Positions 46,766 through 56,854 of a stretch of DNA of 64,000 nucleotides are shown in pieces. The stretch's first letter is position 1. Each line of letters opens with the position of its first letter. The translations under genes were made by a program, and so were the position numbers. Below the pieces are notes generated by a model, which did not search any database, was not told the origin of the DNA, and saw only the letters and a list, made by a program, of their open reading frames with translations. The DNA comes from Acanthosepion esculentum (Eukaryota; Mollusca; Cephalopoda; Sepiida; Sepiidae), in NCBI GenBank assembly GCA_964036315.1, contig OZ038517.1:51866455-51930454 (forward strand). Reading direction: 5' to 3'.

Positions 46766-48027
46766 TTTTATTTTGCAAGTACAAAAATGTGGCACAAGGC
46801 CAAAAGGAGAGATGGGGGAGGCTGATCTTTTATCTGTCTTATAATTAAACTTAGCTAGCCACGATTACTGACCCAAAATATCTCAATATTCCTTACACCA
46901 AAACAACACATTCTTACTTACCATTCTTACTACAGTCACCATAATACCTCAAGTCTCTCTGAAAACCTAACTAATTCCCATATGTAAAATTTTGTCGGGG
47001 GGGGGGTGCGGATAAAAATAACAACATTTAAAAATGAAACCCCAATGAATATTTACAATAATACAATTTATATACGAGAACCTAAACATTGCTGGGACCC
47101 TAACAGATGTTAAGCTTATTTGATACTTAAAAATTATATAAAAAGGCACTCATGTTATATTCTTCAAGCAGTTTTTACAGATATGTCCACCGTAGAAAAA
47201 CATTCGATAAAGTTCCGTCTGTCATTCAAGGTGTCAACTGGTCAACACCTAAAATAAACAGCTACCGGAGTATTAAAAATGTATTTCTGCGAGATTTTAA
47301 AGTTTGTAATAGTTGTTTCAAATCATATCAATTATATTTTAAATCAGTTAATATTTCTCAAATAAAATTTCAGAAAAGTATATTTTATTTTTGAAAGATT
47401 GTTTAATAAAGAGAATGATATTGCGATGACGGAAGGCTAAAAATGGCGCTTAAATCTGTGATGTTATTGATTTCAAAACGAAAACTCCTTCCAGTCGATA
47501 TAAATTAGTTTTTGAAATACAGCAAAGTATTTTGCTTATTGGAAATATTAAATTTAATTTATTAGCTTGAAATTAAATCTAAAATAAAAGCTTCCAGAAA
47601 GATTTTTTATTTAAAAAATTTCATTTTCAACCTTTGTTGTCGTAAGTCTGTGGGGGTACCTAATTAAGAGTATTAGGGTGCCTCTAATTGGAGCAGGCCT
47701 TTTAAATTTGATGAAGCCACCTCCCCATTTAGAATTTGATGTAGCTTATTTATATATAACGATCTGGCTAAGTGAAACCTTGGTAGGTTTGTCTGGCTCA
47801 TTAGGTTTGACTAGGTTTGCTCTACGTTTGTATCGAGCTCTTTAGTTAGTTGTTTACTCGTATCGGTTTTTTTTTCTTTGGGCCTTGAACCTGTATCTGT
47901 GCGATTATTTTCGACAGACTTTCATGTTCCTGGCTCTTCCTTTTTTTAAAACCTTTTTTTCCCTTCGTGATTGATTTGGCTATTGTTAAATCAAGAGTTC
48001 GAAGGTTTTTCGACACGAGTATAGTTA

Positions 48028-48083
<56 letters not shown>

Positions 48084-49085
48084 ATGTAGCTTATTTAGTT
48101 TTTGCATAATTTTGTATATTAGCTCAACGTTTGTTCAAAATGACACTTCATTGAACACAAACATGTAAGGAGTACAAAATTGCTAAATATTGTACAATAT
48201 CGGATACATAGGGGTGAGCATAGGTAGTGAAAGGGTCCCCAAATTCTATTGGCCCAGATGCATCTTAAGTTCTCAATCCGATCCTAACGACATCTTAATT
48301 TCGTTAAATATAGAGTCAGTCCTTATGTATCTTCCATATCTTCACTTCCTACATCTCATACATTGATATAACACCCTCTACCTTGGATCTTTTGCTGTGT
48401 AAATATTAGTAAAACAACATATTGTGAAAACAAAGTCTGAAATTAGATTTAAACACCGTGTGGACAAAACAACGAGAAAGTTTCAATAATTTTTAAAATA
48501 ATTATTTTTAACAAATTTTACAAAATCTTTGAAACAAATAGACTCGACTCTTACTCTACTGGTGGACAGCGTTCTTTATGTAAAGGTTAGTTGGATCAGG
48601 ATCAGCTGGCTTTTTTTAGAGTCGTTCTAATTGCTCCATAAATCTCTGAGAGATGTTTGATTTAAAACTAGAGCAACTTATCTGGATTTTATCAGCTGAA
48701 TTCGAAGCTTTTTTTGGTGGGTGAAGTGGATCTTGTTTCTACGACCGAGATGGAGGAGAGGAAGTCTTCTGGGCAGCACGTGGCCTCCATATACCCTGGC
48801 ATGCACCCTGGGGTAGTCATTCCATTCTCAGGACCAAAGGACTGAATATTGCCCAAACAGGGTGTTACCATCATTTCCCCGAGATAAATGGATGCCTTCC
48901 TACTTAACCAGAAAAGAAACTTTTCTTATTATGTCTAAAAGAGTTTATTAGATTTGAACCAAGTCTGCTTTCAAGATGCTACAAACAAAACAATGTAATG
49001 TAATTAAAGTTAAATTTCGACAGTCTGCAAATATAGAAGTATCATCAATACTGATCTGGGATGTCGACTTCGATCACTTTCTCAC
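46766..49085. other. AT-rich stretch, no recognisable gene
   Basis: Contains (TA)n at 48031-48080. A short coding-like plus-strand reading at about 48751-48847 (EMEERKSSGQHVASIYPGMH, then PGVVIPFSGPKD) ends in a stop and has no upstream support. 47152-47394 holds an 80-codon open stretch without a known domain. Confidence 0.4.
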
Positions 49086-49086
49086 C

Positions 49087-49326
49087 GACACGCGGACATA
49101 GTTGTAGACATTTGTGACAAATGAGAGTTACCTCAATAATGGTTCACAGTCTGGTATATTTGTGTTTGTTTTAAAATTTGTTTTGATTAGAGTGTGGCTT
49201 ATGTGCAACTTAGCTAGACGAAAATTGGTGTGTAGTTAGGGATACAAGTTTTCGAATAGTTGGATAAATTTGGTTTTAATTTGTCATCTCTAACTATGTG
49301 TAAATTGTGTTTTTCTGTTACTAAAG
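49087..49326 (+). repeat. LTR-like direct repeat, left copy (element 1)
   Basis: About 240 bp: GCGGACATAGTTGTAGAC, GAGAGTTACCTCAATAATGG, TTTGTTTTAAAATTTGTTTT, CTTAGCTAGACGAAAATTGG, TGTAGTTAG, TTGGATAAATTTGG and CTCTAACTATGTGTAAATTGTG. It shares all these blocks with 49975-50215, 56550-56850 and 62640-62895. Confidence 0.85.
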
Positions 49327-49935
49327 AAATCCTAGTCAAAAATGAATAATGGCTGACAATGCTTCATCTAATAAGAATAAAATTCAAGATAATATTACTA
49401 CTAATACTACTAATGTAATAAAAGTCAATTGAAGTTAAGATGAAAGAAATCCTAGTCAAAAATGAATAATGGCTGACAATGCTTCGTCTAATAAGAATAA
49501 AATACAAGATAATATTACTACTAATGGAATAAAAAGCAATTGAAATTAAGATGAAAGAAATCCTAGTCAAAAATGAATAATTACTGACAATGCTTCATCT
49601 AATAAGAATAAAATTCAAGATAATATTACTACTAATACTAGTAATGGAATAAAAGCAATTGAAATTAAGATGAAAGAAATCCTAGTCAAAAATGAATAAT
49701 GGCTGACAATGCTTCGTCTAATAAGAATAAAATACAAGATAATATTACTACTAATGGAATAAAAAGCAATTGAAATTAAGATGAAAGAAATCCTAGTCAA
49801 AAATGAATAATGACTGACAATGCTTCATCTAATAAGAATAAAATTCAAGATAATATTACTACTCATACTACTAATGGAATAAAAAGCAATTGAAATTAAG
49901 ATGAAAGAATTCTTAGTCAAAAATGAATAATGGAT
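49327..49935 (+). repeat. 120-bp tandem array, ~5 units (element 1)
   Basis: Unit: ATGGCTGACAATGCTTC, TAATAAGAATAAAATTCAAG, ATAATATTACTACTAATAC, GGAATAAAAAGCAATTG and AAATTAAGATGAAAGAAATC, then CTAGTCAAAAATGAATA. It is the exact complement of the unit in the large array at 56855-62636. Confidence 0.95.
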
Positions 49936-49974
49936 CCTCTGCTCTCTTTTCTCTGTTGTTTTGCCTGTCCTGCT

Positions 49975-50215
49975 TCTCTTATAACCTATATAAGGGAATC
50001 ACACAAACGTAGTTGTAGATATCTGTGACATGCGAGAGTCACGTCAACAATGGTCAGCACTCTCATATTCCTGTTTGTTTTAAAATTTGTTTTCAGCAGA
50101 GTGCGGCGACTTAGCTAGACGAAAATTCGTGTAGTTAGAGATGTTTTCTAATGATTGGATAAATGTGCCTTTCATTTATTTTCTCTATGTATAAAATGTG
50201 TTTTTCTACACAGAT
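49975..50215 (+). repeat. LTR-like direct repeat with TATA box, right copy (element 1)
   Basis: Same blocks as the left copy, preceded by CTTATAACCTATATAAGGGAATCAC, which holds a TATA box about 25-30 bp ahead of the conserved part. It ends ...TTTTTCTACACA. Confidence 0.85.
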
Positions 50216-50335
50216 TTTCATGTCAGTTTTTCTGGTGAGCTCTCCTTCCTGTCTCCACTACATGAATTTAAACTTACCACTTCCCCATGATGTCAGTTAA
50301 AAAAGAATGAACGAAAGTAGAACTAATGCCTATAG

Positions 50336-50614
50336 ACTTAGCTATCAGCTGGACAATAAGACGTCTTTTATCCAAAACCATCCGGCGAATGGCAGCAATT
50401 TGTTCAGCCGTGATAGAGGTTTTTGGACGACCTCACTGAGGGTCATCTTCTGTGCTGTCTGCCCCGCTTGAATTCCGTCGCCCACTTCTTCCCCGAGGAC
50501 GTAGGAAGTGGGGTCCTCAGCAAGTATCGGTATCATGTCCTCATGGATTTCGTTGAGTCTCATACCTTTTTTCTGTCGATACTTTATGGCTGATAGAGCC
50601 TCTGTTTTGTCCAT
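50336..50614 (-). pseudogene. Mariner transposase N-terminal fragment, copy 1
   Basis: The minus strand starts MDKTEALSAIKYRQKKGMRLNEIHEDM, the first HTH of mariner transposases (usual form MDKTEIRAVIKY-hLKG-sPKEIHeDM). A frame change follows after LAEDPTSY, and pieces of the second HTH (VLDKRRLIVQLIAKS-type) remain before 50340. The catalytic domain is absent. A TIR-like AGAACTTTTTGGAAGACTCTCG lies upstream (50766-50787). Confidence 0.8.
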
Positions 50615-51065
50615 TTTTAGATCTGTCGCACCCTTCTCACTTTTGCCTCACTTGCACAGAAATTAAAATCAAAATCAGAATTAGGTTTTCCAGTTTTATA
50701 AGAAGTTGTAGTGTGTTGCCAGAACAAAAATGTTCAGCTATGGTTCCTCTTTCTGTGAGGATGAGAACTTTTTGGAAGACTCTCGTAATCTGGTACAAGC
50801 CCACCGTTGTAGAACACGTGTTGAGTTGTGTTTAATAAATTAGTAATGAGTCTAGCTTTGTAGGCCATATCTCACCTTTGTATGGGCCTCACCTGCACAG
50901 AATTTAAGACCGAAATCTGAATTAGTTGTTCTAGTTTTATAAGAAAGGGATAGTACAAAAATGTTCAGTTACCGCTTTTCTTTCTTTAGAACTTTTTGAA
51001 CGACCCTCGAATTAGTCAAGTTCATAGTTTCCATTGTTTTTAAGAATTGTCTCCCACCGTTCTCA

Positions 51066-51354
51066 TGCCATGGACTTAGTTATCTGCTGAACAGTAAGAT
51101 GTCTGTCATCCAAAACCATTCCGTGAATGGCATCAACTTGTTCATCAGTAGTTGAGGTTTTTGGGCGACCTGACTGAGGGTAATCTTCCGTGCTGACCCT
51201 GTCTCACTTGAATTCCGCAATCCACTTCTTCCCCGGGGGCGTAGGAAGTGGGGTCCTCAGCAAGTGTCTGTACCATGTGCTCATGGATTTCCTTGGGGGT
51301 CATACTTTTCTTTTGTCGATATTTTATGACTGCTCGGGGCTCTGTTTTGTCCAT
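51066..51354 (-). pseudogene. Mariner transposase N-terminal fragment, copy 2
   Basis: MDKTEPRAVIKYRQKKSMTPKEIHEHMVQTLAEDPTSYAP, then a frameshift. A SPKNLNY-type reading stands in place of KTSTT. The second HTH resumes in another frame and stops at 51066, where sequence that belongs outside a mariner begins. Same cut point as copies 1 and 3, so the fragment was duplicated with its flank. Confidence 0.8.
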
Positions 51355-51779
51355 TTTTAGATTTGTTACATACCTCTCACCTTTGTATGGGCCTCACCTA
51401 CACAGAAATTAAAACAGGAATCTGAATTAATTTTTCTGATTTTATAAGAAGTGATAGTGTGTTGCCATAACAAAAATGTTTAGTTATGGCTCTTCTTTCT
51501 GGGTGAGGCTGAGAACTTTTTGAAAGACTCTCGTAATCTGACACAAGCCCGCCTGTGAAAAACAGTCGTGTTTAATAAACTAGTACTCAGTCTATCTTTG
51601 TAACCCATAGTATATAATTGACCTTTTTAATATTTTAATGTTGATCTTAGTCTGGCTCAAGGCCACACTATTAGAGCACGCTTTAATGATCGTGCTTAAT
51701 AATCTAATACCAAATTTAGGATGCTATTCTACAAGAGTCAGTTTTTTTAAATATTTCCTTTTTGGACCCTAGTTTTGAA

Positions 51780-52144
51780 AAAGTCACAATATTAGAGCAT
51801 TTGTAGATGAACGCCCCCCATAAAACGGTATGAACCGAACTATGATTAATTCCTATGGATTTAACTATCTGCTGGACAGTAAGACGTCTGTTATCCAAAA
51901 CCATACGGCAAATGGCTTCAATTTGTTCAGCAGTGATAGAGGTTTTTGGACGACCTCACAGAGGGACATCTTCTGTGCTGTCTGCCCCGCTTGAATTCCG
52001 TAGCCCACTTCTTCACGGGAGCATAGGAAGTGGGGTCCTCAGCAAGTGTCGGTACCATGTCATCATGGATTTCCTTGGGGGGGGGGGTCATACGTTTCTT
52101 TTGCAGATACTTTATGACTGCTCAGGTTTCTGTTTTGTCCATTT
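51780..52144 (-). pseudogene. Mariner transposase N-terminal fragment, copy 3
   Basis: The longest of the three: MDKTET...AVIKYLQKKRMT, KEIHDDMVPTLAEDPTSYAP, KKWATEFKRG, then GRPKTSITAEQIEAICRMVL, DNRRLTVQQIVKSIGINHSS and VHTVLWG. This covers both HTH motifs of the DNA-binding domain and stops before the catalytic domain. A frameshift (TCACGGGAG) and a stop in DVPL-stop-GRPK are present. A TIR-like AGAACTTTTGGAACGACCCTC lies at 52282-52302. Confidence 0.85.
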
Positions 52145-52326
52145 TTAGATCTGTCGCACACCTCTCACCTTTGTATGGGCCTCACCTGCGCAGAAATTAA
52201 GACCGAAATCTGAATTAGTTGTTTCTAGTTTTATAAGAAAGGGATAGTACAAAAATGTTCAGTTACCGCTTTTCTTTCTTTAGAACTTTTGGAACGACCC
52301 TCAACTTCGTAGTCTCCATTATTTTT

Positions 52327-52533
52327 AAGAACTGTCTCTCACCGTTCTCATGTTATGGTTGATGACATTTTCGTAGAAACTTCGTGTTTTTTGTTGGAAG
52401 ATTGTAACATAGTCTTCGAATGACTGTCCAAAGTCAATTAATTCGCCATTTAAATTATTCTTTAAAGACCGGAACCCAACAAAATCCGAATGAGCCAAGT
52501 CAGGTGAATATGGTGGGTGCTGGAGGGTTTATC
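52327..52533 (-). pseudogene. Mariner transposase C-terminal fragment
   Basis: The minus frame reads HPPYSPDLAHSDFVGFRSLK, NNLNGELIDFGQSFEDYV and KTRSFYENVINHNMRTVRDS. HPPYSPDLA-SD is the C-terminal block with the third catalytic Asp of DD34D mariners. The fragment sits just upstream of N-terminal copy 3, in the same orientation. It is therefore the 3' end of a different mariner. A short piece of the same end (CCCACCGTTCTCATG) recurs at about 51054-51068. Confidence 0.85.
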
Positions 52534-52604
52534 ATTTCAATATATGGTGGGTTTACGGAGGTGTTTTAGGAATGGATAAAGAGAAGGACGGAGATCAGGA
52601 TCGA

Positions 52605-52830
52605 GGTATCAGATGTCGATTGATATTACATTTGAATATTTAAAGATTATAGCTATCAGGGAAGCAAGTAATAGGAAGGGAGTTCCGCTGTCGGGAAGCG
52701 CGAGAGAAGAAAATGTTGGAGTAGAAGAGACGGTAACATTTAACTGTTTCGACCGTGAAAAGATAGGACTAAGATGCCAACCTAGTAACACGCTTAAATT
52801 CATGCAGATGGGGCACCAGTGAAAGTAGCT
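52605..52830 (+). repeat. Dispersed repeat family C, partial and diverged
   Basis: GATGTCGATTGATATTACATTTGAATATTTAAAGAT and AGCGCGAGAGAAGAAAATG align with the second half of family C at 27660-27830. It carries a 69-codon open frame (52613-52822, MSIDITFEYLKIIAIREASN...), the only copy with a frame this long. Function unknown. Confidence 0.55.
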
Positions 52831-52859
52831 TTTCAGACTTGTCTTAGAGGAAAATGGCA

Positions 52860-53085
52860 CTTTTTCGATTTGCCAAAATTGATCGTTTTCCTTTTTTTTA
52901 ACCAAAGTCTTTTCAAACGGCCAAACGGCAGTTGAGATATCGATTTTTAACTTCTTAGCAAGCTCTTCCGTCGAAATCTTCAATTTATTCTCATCGACGT
53001 CGGAAGGTCGCCCAGAGCGTAGTTAATCCTTCAGAGTACTCCTACGCCCCTGATGAAATCTGCCAAAACATTTTTGACCGTCCGA
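52860..53085 (-). pseudogene. Mariner-type HTH fragment, second subfamily
   Basis: The minus strand reads RSGRPSDVDENKLKISTEEL, then AKKLKIDIST. This matches the linker and second HTH of mariner transposases (GRPsxvdedkLkaLi...tteELAekLgid-StV), but of another subfamily than the three copies nearby. It is joined directly to repeat family C. Confidence 0.65.
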
Positions 53086-53248
53086 AGAGCCGGAACACGA
53101 GCCAAATAAAGCTTCTAAAAGTTTGTTTTTTTTGTTTGTTTTTTCACCGTTCCGAATCTTGCTACTTTCCGAAAGTAAAATGTTATCCTCCGTCTGGCTC
53201 GCAAATGAACGATGAAAGGTTTCAATCCGGAACAGACACGCACGTCCA

Positions 53249-53368
53249 AGCTTACAGCACCAGGTATTCCCAAGCGGTCACCCATCTAGGTACTGACCAG
53301 GCTCGACGTTGCTTGACTTCGGTGATCGCACGAGAATCAGTGTTTCAACGTGATGTGTCCTTATGCCT
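53249..53368 (-). rRNA. 5S rRNA-like sequence (pseudogene or SINE head)
   Basis: The minus strand, about 119 nt, follows animal 5S rRNA from end to end: ACATCACGTTGAAACAC, CGATCACCGAAGTCAAGCAACG, CTGGTCAGTACCTAGATGGG, TGACCGCTTGGGAATACC and TGGTGCTGTAAGC. The internal promoter regions (box A and box C positions) are well kept. Base changes at the 5' end, and a GTAAGCTTG-GTGCG junction like that of the copy at 21723, suggest a 5S-derived SINE or pseudogene. A functional single gene cannot be excluded from this sequence alone. Confidence 0.75.
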
Positions 53369-54953
53369 AACCTTGAAAGTATAGGTTTGTAAAATACGAA
53401 AATACTTTTCATACTCTCAAGTTCTAATTCTTTTGTAAGACGCTCTATGTCTAGGCTGGTAAGCATTAATTTCAATGTTTAAAAAACAAAGAAAATCAAG
53501 ACTCTTTACTCAAACGATTGTACCCAATAACAATCATAACGATTTACTAAGGGTAGTTTAGACGCGACACTAGGCCGATCGTATGGAGTACTCGGCGCAG
53601 ATCGAACTCACTACTAATTAATCTACCTTGTTATTTTAAACGAAAACTTTCAGGGCTCTTTTTTTTGTACTTAGCTTTCATCTTTACGTTTACGATGCTT
53701 TATGGAAAATATATTATAAAGAAATGAACAAAATAAGACTGTTAAGAGTGAGATTAAATTTCATAAGAAAGTTATCTAATTAATTTATAGGTACCTTTCT
53801 TATGAAATTTTATCAGAAGTGTACATAAAATACTATAATTTTATGTACATTTATTTCATTTTACTGTGTTATTTGTATTTCCATTCATTTTATTATTAAT
53901 TTTGATATTTCATTTATGGAAAAAAATGCCATAACTGAGATTAATATAAAAATAAGATCATATAAATTTCATAAGGTGATACTGATACTTGTAGGTAGCC
54001 TTCTCAGTTGAAATTGAAAAATCAAATTAACTTCTCCACACGTGTTTCGCAAAAGTAAAGGCCTTGACAGCGGGGAACAATGCTTAACTCAAATAACGCA
54101 ACTTAATTGTATTCTGGTTGGTCTTCCGTACTTTATAATTACAGCCCGATTATAAACACAAAATTACATTTCTTAATTACTGCGGATCTTCTGATTAGTC
54201 AAAACGATTAGCAACGCGCTAAAAAAAGATTTATCTCATAAGGACACTTACGAAACCTGATGCAGCTTTTAACTAATTTTATAATATTTTAACAACTTAA
54301 ATGTAAAAATCTATTATAATTAAAGAAATAACAAATAATTGTATTAAAAATTCATTTTTCATCGAAAAAAATTTTTGCTTTCATAAAATATTGTTCATAT
54401 TTATAAAAACACCAAAAAGCAAATAAAAGCATTTGAAATTAAATAATATCTTTGTTTTATTGAGTTTTGTATGTTACAATTCAGAGCTGATTTTCAGGTA
54501 GGGGGGATCCAATTAAAAACAAAAAAAAAACATGATTTGCATTCCTCAGAGCCTTGTGCTTTTAACTATTGTAATCACTAAACCCGATGCGATCGAATTT
54601 CTAGAGTTTTCATAAAATTAGTTATGGTGGGGGTAATAAATATTAAAAAATATTTCTGCCATGACTTTAATAAAAATAAAAAAAATTATAATAATTTTCA
54701 TCATCTAGGAATAGTTTCTGAAAGTTTCATTAACTTCCGACAATTATTTTTATTTTCGCAAGATTTTCCAAATTAACGTGTCATACAAAAAAAAACGTGC
54801 TAAAATTGTATATGTTATTTTAGTAGTTCCGGTGATACAAAGAGAAACAAGGTTTTTTCAATCAAAATTTAGAATGTTCTAAGAAAGAAGTAAAAATTTT
54901 AAGAAATAATTTTTTAAAAAACTTTGGTCTTTCCTCTTCATAATAAAATAAGC
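53369..54953. other. AT-rich stretch, no recognisable gene
   Basis: Holds two small palindromes: AAATTTCATAAGAAAG / CTTTCTTATGAAATTT (about 53756-53808) and GTACATAAAA / TTTTATGTAC (about 53820-53850). No coding signal. Confidence 0.45.
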
Positions 54954-55524
54954 ATTTAGACCAGCCATTCTCAACCTTTCCTCCATCATTGACCCCCTCG
55001 GCTTTATGTATTTCTCCATTTAACCCCCTACTCATTCAAAATACTAAGGGTTTTTTTTAGTCAAAATACTGTGACTAAAAAAAAATACTAAGCGACACTC
55101 AAAATACTGATTTCTTATTTAGTACTAATTTTTTAGTATCAGTTAGTACTCTGTACAAAATTCAGTATTTTTATTAACGTTTGTAGTCATTAATAAAAAA
55201 TTATTCATTTTATCCGCTGTATTAGTAGATCTACAAATTAATACTAATCATAATCATTCATTCAAAAAAAAATTTTTTTTTAGTATTTTTGTTTTTGGCA
55301 ATTTAAAAAATTTTTGGAAAATACTAAAAAAAATTTTTTTTAATGAATGATTATGATTAGTACTGACTAATTTGTGACTAAAAAATGTGCAAATTAGTCA
55401 TTAGCAAAAATACCAAAATATTATTTTTTAAATTATCAGGTACTTCAATTATTTACCCCCGACTATATAATTTTTTACCCCCTAGATGTAAATTTACTCC
55501 TGGTTGAGAACCTCTGATTTAGAC
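54954..55524. mobile_element. hAT-type MITE with 8-bp target-site duplication
   Basis: The element is 54962-55516 (555 bp). The left end is CAGCCATTCTCAACCTTTCC; the right end, complemented, is CAGAGGTTCTCAACCAGGAG. The direct repeat ATTTAGAC lies on both sides (54954-54961 and 55517-55524), which is the 8-bp duplication typical of hAT. Inside is a second inverted repeat, ACTAATCATAATCATTCATT against AATGAATGATTATGATTAGT. There is no coding region. Confidence 0.9.
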
Positions 55525-56545
55525 GATAAAATTTTGTTTTAGTCAAGTTTGGCGTCTTTTTTATCATGCTATGCCATTTCTTTTAGCGATTTCGTGGAGG
55601 TATCTATATTAACACGTATTATCATTAGCACTGTCACTCAGACTCACTAAAAAACAATTCACTGTTAATAACTCATTCTCGAATTGCCCCCTTATTCTGT
55701 TGGTATAGTAAGCCAAAGGGTGCACATCCTACGCATACCCCACCAAAATATTAGCATGCCCTACCGTTGGGGCATTCGCCCCACGTTGGGAATCATTGGG
55801 TTACAACGTGCCGGATCTAACCGTATTTCCCTCTGCGGGAAAGCTCGAATTTTTCTTCAATAAGATTTCTCGAACATTCATACGAAAATAAATAAATACA
55901 CTGTTTAATAAATAAAACAGGGCGTCTACACAAATGCGAGTCAACGCTAAAAAAAAATAACGTTTAATTAATGTGATAAAATATGAGCTAAATTAAGTAA
56001 AGCGTAAAGTCCAATGAAATCGGAAAATAAAAGCTGAAAGGTGCTCTTGTTTAATTCCCTCCTGAATAATATGAGCCATTCGCCAACATTCTTTCTTTCT
56101 TTGACTGGAATGGGTTCCATTAGGGGCGGGGCTTCTATTTCTGTTTGCTAGTGGTCACGGATTAAAAAGCAGAAGAAAGCAAAGATTACTCAGCTTTGTC
56201 TCCCAGAACGGAATAACACTCTAAGTGTCAAACATTGTTACCCAAGATACAGTTAGGGGTGGGGGAACTTTAAAAAAAAAAAGAATTCCTTTCCAGCTAC
56301 GTAATTTAAAAAGACATAACCCCACACCAATTTACTTAATGTACGACAGACACAGAGACCTGGGCGCCTGAAATAGCGTCATCATTAATATCCCAATCGC
56401 GTATAGCAGTTTCAATCCTCACCGTCTGCATCATTATTGTTAAGGTTTTTTTGAATCATGAGATGAAGAATTATCATGATTATACACGAATTTATTCGTG
56501 ATCAATATTCCTACCAAGAGTAAAAGTTTATCCTTTTGTAGCAAA
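55525..56545. other. No recognisable gene
   Basis: AT-rich sequence; CCAACGTTGGGG-type short words near 55763-55790 but no clear element. Confidence 0.4.
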
Positions 56546-56549
56546 AAAA

Positions 56550-56850
56550 AACACAATTTACACATAGTTAGAGATAACAAACTAAAGCCAAATTTATCCA
56601 GTTATTTGAAAACATATATCTCTAACTACACACCAATTTTCATTTAGCTAAGTCACAAACACGCCGCACTCTACGCAAAACATTTTTTAAGACAAACACA
56701 AATATACTAGAGTGCTGGCTATTATTGACGCGACTCTCGCTTGCAACAGATGTCTACAACTACGTCCGTGAGTTTACTTTATATAGGCTAAAAGAGAAGT
56801 TGGATAGGTAAAACTGCAGGCAGAGACGAAGAGCAGAGATCCATTATTAA
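56550..56850 (-). repeat. LTR-like direct repeat with TATA box, 3' copy (element 2)
   Basis: The minus strand repeats the blocks of 49975-50215, including CTTTTAGCCTATATAAAGTAAACTC (TATA box) and GCGGCGTGTTTGTGACTTAGC, and ends ...TTTTTTGCTACA. It also shares the stretch AATGGATCTCTGCTCT before the TATA box with element 1. Confidence 0.85.
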
Positions 56851-56854
56851 TTTT

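Noticed and set aside
49327..49935. Each 120-bp unit as a short gene starting MADNASSNKNKIQDN
   Set aside because: Most units have five A's in GGAATAAAAAGC and stop after about 27 codons; only a rare four-A unit reads to 39 codons. No sign that the frame is kept.
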